From positions 9,433,503 to 9,497,502 of the forward strand of contig NC_045143.1 in the NCBI RefSeq assembly GCF_008831285.2: 64,000 nucleotides of DNA, read 5' to 3'. The position numbers and the translations under genes are program-made. The notes beneath the pieces were generated by a model that was not told where the DNA came from, ran no database searches, and worked only from the letters and a program-made list of their open reading frames with translations. How positions within the stretch are numbered: the first letter of the stretch is position 1; each line of letters starts with the position of its first letter. Shown piece after piece: positions 38,251 through 46,396 of the stretch. Source of the stretch: Nymphaea colorata. Taxonomy: Eukaryota; Streptophyta; Magnoliopsida; Nymphaeales; Nymphaeaceae.

Positions 38251-38320
38251 TGAAATTTAACAAGACCATGGTAGAGCATAGAATCACCAGCCCCGTGAAT
38301 GGTTAAGAGAGAAAAACCAT

Positions 38321-38979
38321 CACTACAAAAAGAAGACATATTACTGACGGTAAGAAATGCGACCATCAATAATAACTAAATTATACTGATAGAATGGGAA
38401 GTGTGTCAGTAAATCAAGCTTTCATCAACACAAGAAAGTCTCATCATAAATACTGCCTTTTCATTGATACGAGAGAAGTATCCTTAGTAAAAGTTTCATT
38501 GGGATACTGTACAATGATGGATTGTCATATCTGTCAGTGATACTAACATCAAGGCTTTTTCATCCTATACTGACGTGTTCTGCCCTTCAGTAAAACTTAT
38601 CATACTGAAGGAGAGATAGGCTGGCCCACAATCTGTGAAAAATATATATATATAAATCATATTGAAGTTTTCTGAAAAAGCACTTATACGTCCTTCATAA
38701 TTTGTAAAAAACAGGAAAAATGTTGCACCAGTAAAATTTATAAAAAATACAAATGGCCCTATTGAAATTTCTTTGGGGGCCACTGGGACCTAATTAATAA
38801 TAATAGGATGGTTCCATGAATGGATCGCGACTAAGAAACCACCGGTCTTACTACGTGAGGAATGTCTGTCTTGCCAACTTCTATAACAAATCTGAACTCT
38901 TGCCTACACGATCCCGACACTACCTACTCTAAAACCTCAACTCAGGTAACCTTCTTCCTTGTTTGTGAAGACGGAGTTC
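38321..38979 (+). mobile_element. CACTA-like segment, unit A
   Basis: It starts CACTACAAAAAGAAGACAT and carries subterminal GTCAGTAAA and TACTGACGG motifs. Sister copies lie at 49202, 50341 (lacking the tip), 57215 and, inverted, 24955-26431. No transposase and no clear opposite end. Confidence 0.55.
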
Positions 38980-38988
38980 CTCTAAGCT

Positions 38989-39332
38989 AAAGCTGGGCAT
39001 CGGGTTTGGTATCCAATGGGTACCCGGTAACGGGCTCGACTCAAAACTGGGCTCGGGCCCGAAAGAAGAAGGCTCCGGGCTGGCCCGATACATTATCGAG
39101 TCCGCCCAAGTGGGCCCGACAAAACCCAGTTTGGCTCGAACGGATTTTTTTAATATTATTGATTTATATATATAATTATAATATTTTATTATGACTAATT
39201 ATATTTATATATTGTATATATAATAATATTTTAATTTAATTGGGCCGGGTCCAAGCTCGCGTTTTGAGTGTCGGACTGGGACTGAGCCCATGTTTTGGGT
39301 GTTGGGCCGGGCCGACCCAATGTCCAAGCTTA
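38989..39332. mobile_element. Nonautonomous hAT element, 344 bp, with target duplication
   Basis: Flanked by CTCTAAGCT on both sides (38980-38988 and 39333-39341). The left end reads AAGCTGGGCATCGGG and the right end reverse-complemented AAGCTTGGACATTGGG. Arms are rich in GGGCCCG, the core AT-rich. The unit near 50890 keeps an unoccupied site. Confidence 0.85.
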
Positions 39333-39369
39333 CTCTAAGCTCCAAAGAGTGGTAAGCACCACTGACATC

Positions 39370-40300
39370 CTAGGGCTGCACATGTGCCGAGTCGAGCTTG
39401 AGCTTACCTAGCTCGAGCTCGACTTGGCTCAAAGAGCTCGAACTCGAGCCGAGCTCCCTAACACAAGCTCGAGCTTGACTCGATTATATAGCATCGAGCT
39501 CGAGCTCGACTCCCTTAACTTGATTCACTTGTTTACTCGACTCGTTTAACTCATTTACGACACCAAAGCAAGTTCTATGGTACAATTGAAAGGGCAAAAT
39601 GCAGGCAAGCAAAATCCACCATGAAAACCAATTGTGTGCCCAAGCACCAATTCAAACGCAACCAGGAGGATGTTTCTCAAACAAATGAAATTTAAGGAAG
39701 AGATTGATTACCGCTTCGCACAATTTCTTGATCAATGTCATTGGCTTCCACTTCAAGCCTCTCTAGAACCTACACATTCATCAAAAAAATGGAAAACCAT
39801 ATGAAATACAGAGAAAAACAGAAGAGGATGGAAAACGGAGCGCAAGAGAGACACACCGTCTTCAAGCCCCGGCGTGGAAGAGTTTGGTGAACTCCTCTGT
39901 GGGCATGTCAAGGACGGCATCCAGATCCTCCCCTGAAACTGAACTTCTTCAACGTCCTCCTCTTTGGCTGTCCGCCGGCGACCTCCGTCTCGACATCTGC
40001 CTGTGAAAAAAGTCTGAACACAAACAAAGTCATAGACAAACCCGGTAGATGCAAGAGATTTTAACGACGCTGGAAATCAAAAACACTATAATTTCAACTT
40101 CCACCACAGACCATGGCTTGAATCGACAACGACACGGCAAGATCCTAGATCTGTATTGGCGGAGCTCCAAAAGAATGCTAGGGTTTCAGGGAAAGACGAG
40201 AATAGAGACTAAGCAGTGTAGTGGCCGGACTCTGCCGGACAGATGGTGTTTGTCATGGCTTGTGCGACGGTGAGCCGGTGTGGCCATGGGTGGTAGAGAG

Positions 40301-40338
<38 letters not shown>

Positions 40339-40511
40339 TAGAAAGGAAAATGTTAAAAATGAAAACAGAACAGCTCTAACTCAACTCATTTAATGTTTCG
40401 AGTATAAGTTTAAATTCAAGCTCGACAAATTTATAAACGAGTCGAGCTCCAGTCAATTTTCGAGCGAGTTCGAGTCAAGCCCGAGTTGGCACGACTCATT
40501 GTGCAGCCCTA
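39370..40511. mobile_element. Nonautonomous hAT element, 1.14 kb, carrying an RPS15 fragment
   Basis: Termini TAGGGCTGCACA and TGTGCAGCCCTA form a perfect 12-bp inverted repeat. The direct repeat ACTGACATC flanks it (39361-39369 and 40511-40519), fitting an 8-bp hAT target duplication. Sister sequence near 50915 (GACCTTGACATGG) is unoccupied. Subterminal arms are rich in GAGCTCGAG. The interior is host-like, with a ribosomal-protein exon and a (GA)n run at about 40300-40335. Confidence 0.88.
39857..40000 (-). pseudogene. RPS15: Captured 40S ribosomal protein S15 (uS19) exon fragment
   Basis: On the minus strand, after an acceptor-like TTTTTTCACAG, the frame reads ADVETEVAGGQPKRRTLKKF then SFRG; after a 2-base loss it continues DLDAVLDMPTEEFTKLFHA. 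This is the N-terminal part of plant cytosolic ribosomal protein S15 (pattern [25 protein letters not shown]). The RRRF part is deleted and the match ends near 39857. The frameshift and missing body make it non-functional. The intron-like acceptor before the second codon suggests capture of genomic DNA, not of a cDNA copy. A further exon-like stretch at about 39712-39772 was not recognised. Confidence 0.8.
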
Positions 40512-40519
40512 CTGACATC

Positions 40520-40672
40520 GAAATAAAGATTAAACATATTGTAAGACTACCCAAGCCCCAAAGTAGTGTCGATCCAGAGGACAAAAAGAGGAGGACGTTT
40601 CACTTATTGTACCCTGGGCCTACCTAAATAGTTGTCCATGCACCTCATAAGTGCGTTGCTAATGTTACCTTA
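40520..40672. repeat. Duplicated spacer between transposon insertions
   Basis: Matches 50140-50310, 50945-51100 and 60945-61105 (CCCAAGCCCCAAAG and following). Confidence 0.6.
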
Positions 40673-41434
40673 GGCCACGTTTGATGCGCGCAGATATTAC
40701 TGTGCATGGGATGAAATTTACCGTTTTTGTACGGTTTTTCACAAGCATATCAAACGCAGGAAATTTTCCTCTGCAAAAACAGTATGATAAGGGTAACTTT
40801 ACCCCGGAAAAAAGTCGGACCTTCAGAGGTCCGACTTTTTTCCGTGGATTTTTTTCCTGCCCATTAGGAAGGGCGCTGTGAAAAGCCGAGAGGGAGCGCA
40901 AGACCTCTTCCGATGGCAACGCTGGCACTGATGGATGCCAACACCAGCCGCATAAGGATAAGGGAGGGTGGAGGGAGGGCCGTATCCACTAATAGTGGAA
41001 GGGAGAGGAAAGAGGCAAGGGCCACTGCACGGCGGCCCACACTTCACTCATTCTTCCTCTTCTTCCTCCTCCCCTCTCCTACCATATGCACACTGGAGTT
41101 GGGAGAGCTCAACGCAGCCCATTCGGTTGTACTTACCTCCGGCAAGCAGGGATCTGGCGCAGACGCGTCCCATGACCAGCCATATCCATGGCTTGGCAGC
41201 AGTGATGGCGGTGAGTGCGGTGTGGCTGTAAGGGGAGGTGAGGGATGTCCGGCTTCACCTTCTCCCCTCACCAAGACGACGAACACTGAATTTTTTACCT
41301 CGAAAAAGATTTCCAGGCCATCAAACATGGCCTGAAAATGGAAGAAGGAAACTTTACCTTAGGTAAACTTACCCTGGATTTTTTCCCTTGAAAAAATCTT
41401 CCCTATGAAAAAATCCAGGCCATCAAACGTGGCC
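40673..41434. mobile_element. Harbinger-like nonautonomous element, 762 bp
   Basis: Perfect 14-bp termini GGCCACGTTTGATG and its complement, flanked by TTA (40670-40672 and 41435-41437). Empty sister sites at about 51090 and 61095 read ...TTAATG... without it, which fixes the insertion. An internal copy of the right end (CCAGGCCATCAAACATGGCC, about 41314) suggests nesting or end duplication. A perfect 18-bp-arm hairpin lies at 40805-40844. The GC-rich middle may hold captured DNA that I could not name. Confidence 0.88.
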
Positions 41435-41437
41435 TTA

Positions 41438-42519
41438 ATGACAAAACTTCATGTATATCTTTACAACTTTTTATTAATTGGATTATATTTCATTTTGGCG
41501 TCTACTTTAAAGTTTGTTATTAATCATCTCCATAATGACAGATTTTAAGGTATGCTAGTTTTACAACTGGTTATTAAGAACGAGCAGCGGCTAGCTGCGT
41601 GGAGATGAACTCGAGCTTGTGTTAGGGAGCTCGACTCGAGTTTGAGTTGAGCTCGAGCTCGAGCTTGTGTTAGGGAGCTCGACTCAAGTTTGAGTTGAGC
41701 TCAAGCTTGAGCTCTTTGAGCTGAGTCGAGTTTGAGCCGGGCAAGCTCGGGCTTGACTCGACTCGACTCGTGTGCAGCCTTTCCTTTGCCATGAGGGTTT
41801 TTTTGTATGTTATTTTACTTTTTTTTTTTGAGAAGATGGTTTGTTTTCTGTTTTTTTGTATTTTTGAAAGACCTGAACACCTTGTTTGTGGTCTGCCTCC
41901 AGACAGGAAATCTGGTTCCCTAGAATGGTTGGTTAAATCGGAAACTGATAAGATTATTTCTATATATTTAAGTATTTCCACAAATCTATAGAAATATGGT
42001 TTTGGCGAAAGTAAGTTTATCATACAAAATCTTGGAATTTTATCAAATCTAAATTCTGGGGACTTTTCTAATTGTTCTAAGTAATCAAGGCTTCCTGAAA
42101 AATGACTAATCACAGACTTCAGACCGTGTGTTCAAACTCCAGCCACGGGTCTGGATCAAGAAAAATTACCAACCATGGTAGACAGGAAAAATTGTAGGCT
42201 TGCCGTGTTCAATCATTCTCAAGTCGCCATGTTTAGATCCATCAGCTCAATCTGGCATCAAGTCTACAAAGCAGATCGACCATTCATTATGTAGTCAACG
42301 ATTTCATACTCCACAAAGAGTAGTTCTCCATTTTTATATTTATGAGAGATGTTTTTGTTTCTTCTGAGATCCAATGTGATTTTAGATCCAAGGATTTGAG
42401 GTCGAGCGCCCAACCATCCCTCCTGAAATACCATAAGGTTTTGACTATAAACTATGGATCTTAAATCCTTTTTCCTTTTTTCCTTTTCTTTTTTTTGTTA
42501 TAGTGTTAAATTGATGGAA
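41438..42519 (-). repeat. Duplicated relic flank, with an inserted hAT end
   Basis: Sister of 51110-51540 and 61110-62000. At about 41612-41783 a GAGCTC-rich stretch ending GTGTGCAGCC interrupts it. That stretch matches the end of the 39370 element and contains its own 50-bp tandem duplication (GAGCTTGTGTTAGGGAGCTC, twice). Confidence 0.65.
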
Positions 42520-43087
42520 GGAAATTGATGAACCTATTATGGGGAATGATTTGGGGCCATAGATGGATGAAGGAAAATAGGTTTTGAGTGTAAAACTGTT
42601 CGTAAGTAGCCTAACTATATCAACTAAAAGAGGGTGGAGGCAATGAGGAGTGTGCATGCCAATATTTCTGGTTTGGATCGGATATTTAACTGAATTGTTC
42701 CAAAATAATCCAATAAGGAAAAAAATTTAATATCCAGTTAAGAAATCTGATCAGATTCAGATTTAAGCAATGACTTCTGATTGGATTTGGATTACCAATC
42801 GGATTTAGTTTTCAATAAATATCTTATATTGAATGCTCTTACATTTTGAAAATTGGCCAGATTCGATTCAAAATGCACATTTGGATTTGTATATGAATGT
42901 AACAATTGGATTTGAATTAGACTTAGAACATGAAATGGGATTTTATATTCAGTTTCAGATGTCTTTTTTTCGTATTTGAAGAATGCATATCTGAATATCC
43001 AAAAAACTGCGGTTGAGGGTATATTGGATTCAAGTCCCATTCCTTAACATCCCTAAAGAGAAAGAAAAGTGAAGGAGCTTATTCCAT
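42520..43087 (-). pseudogene. CYP94 N-terminal relic
   Basis: The start codon region (43087) reads ATG GAA TAA, so codon 3 is a stop. After about 20 bp of homology an AT-rich insertion of roughly 400 bp (42660-43060) intervenes. CYP94 sequence then resumes: DIVRLLTNSF, YGPKSFPIIGSSISF, ending at about 42520. Upstream (43090-43180) traces of the array promoter can be seen (GACTACTCTTAGCTCC) but the TATA box is lost. No P450 body follows. Confidence 0.8.
42660..43060. mobile_element. Old AT-rich insertion inside the relic
   Basis: Rich in GGATTTGGATT/GATTCGATT motifs. One end reads AGGGATGTTAAGGAATGGG, the other GCATGCCAATATTTCTGG, weakly inverted. It also occurs at about 51700-52120 and 62160-62520, thus predating the duplications. 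Looks like a hAT-type MITE; no target duplication found. Confidence 0.45.
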
Positions 43088-44496
43088 GTTTTGAATTTGT
43101 ACTCCCGACGATGCTTTTTTTTCTTAGAATGATTGACTACTCTTAGCTCCCCCTCTTGTGGTTACAAAAGTGAGGGAGGCAGCTAAGAGTCACATGGATA
43201 CTTCAATCAGGTTCACGTACTAATGTCGTGGTGCTCATGCCTAAAGTGAGTACTTGAACACCCTTGAGTAGTTTTTAGATCAAAACCGATCCAAACTGCT
43301 TAATTTTACATGATTTAATTTTTTCCAATTCGGTCCTTGTTGATTAACATGTAATTTTATTTAAAATCACTTGTTTATTTAAATGTTTGTCTATAATTTT
43401 TTAATATTATTTTGAATATATATCCCATATTTTCTAAAATTGTCATATTTGTACCTGCATGTTCGCACCATACTCATACCAACGTGACTTAGGGAGGCAG
43501 GAGACTGCACTGAAATGGTGACATTGCTCGTCTTAAATAGAGGTGGCGTAATTTCATTAAAGAGTTGGAAAACAATTGCTTTCATGCTTTACTCATGCCT
43601 GATGATCTAACTGGCTTGAAGTCAATGTATTATTTGTTTCATTCCCCTTGCTTCACATATGCAATGCAGAGTACTTTTCTTAGTTTCACTGTTAGGCAGC
43701 GAGCACACCCCGTTCTAAATGATCCTATTGACCAATAGACAATATTGGATATTCCAAGGGCCGGAGCCAAGGAGGGGCCGCATGGGCCCTGGCTTCACCT
43801 CAATTTTTTTTAAAAAAATTACATGTAAATTTAAAAAAAATCCATGTGTTTTATATAAAAATTTCGAAAAATGATATTTCGGCAACTGTCAAAAAATTTA
43901 GAAACTTTAATTAAGTCCCCTCAAAAACAATTCCAGACTCCGCCTCTAGATATACCCTAATTAATTAGAATAAGTACTCATGGTAGCTGTAAATAATGTT
44001 ATACTAATAAATGGGTATTTGGTTGGTAGAAATAGGTTGCTCTTGATGCAAAAAGGAATGGATTTGAAAGCTATAAGGAACGATCAACTAACGGAGTAAG
44101 CATTTTGAGGAAAGTCATTTGTTTGATAAATAAGTTTATATTATTAACTTTTCCCAACCTTTTTTTATCTTATTTTGAAAACTCTTTTTTCTAAATTTTT
44201 TATGTACATGTGTCCGGGCTACCACGAACTGAAAAGTTTAAAATACATAATTTTTTATATAAAATTTCTAAGATACCTCAACTCATATTTGGTCTCCATC
44301 TCCCCGTTCGATGTTGTTACTACTCACAAGAACGACGGAGATTGGCTGTTCACTGAGCTGTGATTTATAAATTTCTTGCAAACGTTCTCGCGTTCGGGGG
44401 CCTCTACTTTCGTGCATTTCATGCTCATATTCGAGCCCTCGATTTCCATTAAAACATGGTCAACAAATCGAGACTTTTATATATATATATATATAG

Positions 44497-44527
<31 letters not shown>

Positions 44528-44799
44528 TGAACATAAAATCTGTATAAATACAAAAGATTTCAGATCTACTTCCATTAAATGAAGAAAATATGCACCATGT
44601 TTATATCTGCTCAACATGACGACCGGATGTCCATATTGTCTACCACTAAAAAGACCGGGAATGACTCCGTCTACCAAAGAAATAAGGGGGCAAACACTGG
44701 GACAAACTCAATACTGAAAAAACCGAAAGCAGTAACGGAGCAATAATCCAAACGCGGCAGACGACAGGGAGGAAAGAACAAAGATACAGGTGGTCATTG
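43088..44799. repeat. 3' side of copy B: duplicated spacer with small insertions
   Basis: 43090-43750 matches 52145-52780. A 195-bp insertion at about 43756-43950 has GGCCGGAG/GGCGGAG termini and flanks GATATTCC and GATATACC. (TA)n runs at about 44480-44518. 44380-44799 is the conserved P450 3' flank. No gene. Confidence 0.6.
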
Positions 44800-46317
44800 T
44801 CATGGCTTCCTTTGGACAATCCTCACCGGAAAGCCGCCCTTCATCTTGGAAGTCAGTGTGGATGCGAACACCGGCTGGAAGTCGGGCACCGCTGGTACAA
44901 CCCTAAAGTCGCGGAGAACGGTGGCAGCGATGCATTTCATCTGGATGAAGGCCATCTCCTTCCCCAAGCACACCCTCGGCCCTGCCTGGAAAACAGGGTA
45001 CTTGTAAGGGTCTTCGTTCACGAACCTTCTGTTCCCTCCCTCTCCTTCCTCCTGCAACCACCTCTCCGGCCGGAACTCCTCCCAATCTTTACCCCAAAAC
45101 AATTCCAGCCTCCCCATCGCATAGGGAGCGTAAATCACCTTCGCCCCCTTCGGCACCACGGTGCCGTCCGGCAGAACATCATCTTCGGCTGCGAACTTGC
45201 CGTCAGTCGGCACCGGCGGATACAATCTCATGCTCTCGCAGATCGCGGCGTGCAAATAATGCATCTCTTTCGCTTCGTCGAAGCCAAATGCTTCTGCTTT
45301 GATGCTCGATATCTCCTTTAGAACCTCCTCCTCTACTCGCTTGTGGTTGGAAACCAACCAGAAGAACCATGTCAATGCGGCCGATGTCGTGTCCATTCCA
45401 GCAAGCAGGAAACTGATTATCATGTCTTTGAGGAACTCCTCGTCACCATCACTCGAGCTCATAAATCTCGACAGAAGGTCGGAGTCCTCCGGGGAAGTGA
45501 CCGGATTCTGCCGCCGCTCGCAGATAAGGTTTCTGGCGTAGTCGTCGACGACGCGGATGGCGTCTCTGAGTTGCCGCTCCGTCCCCACTCCTAATGCAGC
45601 CTTGATTTTCCAGACCAATGGAGAGCTGACCCGGAAACGCTCGCTGGAGATTCGCACTGCGAGGTTGAAAGCCGAGGTGAACTCAGAGGGAGGCAGATTG
45701 AGGTCGAGGCAGCTGGGATCCGAACCGAAAGCGACCTTGCAGATGTTATCGAAGGCGAACCGCTGAAGCACATCCTGGAGATCCAAGACGGTTTTTCCGG
45801 CCGCAGCAGAGGTGAAAAGCGGGATGAGGCGGCCGGAGATCTCCGACTTCACGGCGGTCTCAACGAATTTACGCAGCGATCGGGTGTTGAATTCGTGGCT
45901 TGCTACCTTCCTCTGCACCTTCCAAGTCTCCCCGTCGGCGTTGAAGATGCCGTTGCCGAGGAGGTCGTAGAGCACGGAATGGGAGTTTGGTCCTTTTGGG
46001 TAGTTGTGAAACTTGGTCTTCAGCATGTGCTCGACGTTGGCCGGATTGGCGGTGACGATTGATATGGGAACGAACAGCCGGCGGAATTGAATAGTGTGGG
46101 TCGGAGATTCACGTATAAGATCAGTGAAGTATTGAGGTAGACGGTGGGCATTGGCAAGGAAGGAGATGCCTGAACCCACTATGGGATGACACTTGGGGCC
46201 ATAAATGGATGAAGACGAAGGGGTTTTGGCTGCGAAACTATTCATGAGTAGCCTAACTATATGAACCAAAAGGAGGATTGAGGCAATAAGAAGGAACAGT
46301 ACAGAAGCTTCTTCCAT
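44800..46317 (-). CDS. Cytochrome P450, CYP94 family, array copy B
   Basis: Intronless, 505 codons, all P450 landmarks intact: anchor 6-27, hinge YGPKCHPIVG (39-48), I helix AGMDTTS (306-312), ESMR (361-364), FRPERW (415-420), haem Cys450 in FQAGPRVCLG. It differs from the copy at 53232 at only three residues that I can see: F78, D290 and F407 here against I78, A290 and L407. F407 sits just before the conserved WGKDW segment. The near-identity means a very recent duplication or gene conversion. Same expected ER hydroxylase role; TATA box 72 bp upstream of the ATG. Confidence 0.96.
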   Translation of the reverse strand: MEEASVLFLLIASILLLVHIVRLLMNSFAAKTPSSSSIYGPKCHPIVGSGISFLANAHRLPQYFTDLIRESPTHTIQFRRLFVPISIVTANPANVEHMLKTKFHNYPKGPNSHSVLYDLLGNGIFNADGETWKVQRKVASHEFNTRSLRKFVETAVKSEISGRLIPLFTSAAAGKTVLDLQDVLQRFAFDNICKVAFGSDPSCLDLNLPPSEFTSAFNLAVRISSERFRVSSPLVWKIKAALGVGTERQLRDAIRVVDDYARNLICERRQNPVTSPEDSDLLSRFMSSSDGDEEFLKDMIISFLLAGMDTTSAALTWFFWLVSNHKRVEEEVLKEISSIKAEAFGFDEAKEMHYLHAAICESMRLYPPVPTDGKFAAEDDVLPDGTVVPKGAKVIYAPYAMGRLELFWGKDWEEFRPERWLQEEGEGGNRRFVNEDPYKYPVFQAGPRVCLGKEMAFIQMKCIAATVLRDFRVVPAVPDFQPVFASTLTSKMKGGFPVRIVQRKP

Positions 46318-46388
46318 GGCTTTAACTTGAGCTCGGGAGGATGTCCTTGTTATTTTAACGAGTGACTACTCCTAGCTCATCACACTCA

Positions 46389-46396
46389 TATTTATA
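46389..46396 (-). promoter_or_regulatory. TATA box of array copy B
   Basis: TATAAATA on the minus strand, 72 bp upstream of the ATG, identical context to copies A and C. Confidence 0.65.

Larger units (their letters stand above)
34540..38262 (+). mobile_element. Decayed Copia LTR retrotransposon
   Basis: Sister unit 57120-57200 reads straight from TATAACGAAG into ACCATGGAAGAACATAG; here about 3.7 kb lies in between. A gag-pol remnant (34855-37718), a polypurine tract (37718-37726) and one LTR (37728-38250) are present. No 5' LTR matching the 3' LTR was found; 34545-34850 does not resemble it. Confidence 0.75.

Noticed and set aside
44800-46317. Assignment of the P450s to a CYP94 subfamily or to jasmonoyl-isoleucine as substrate
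   Set aside because: Family-level motifs are clear, but subfamily and substrate cannot be settled without alignment and phylogeny.
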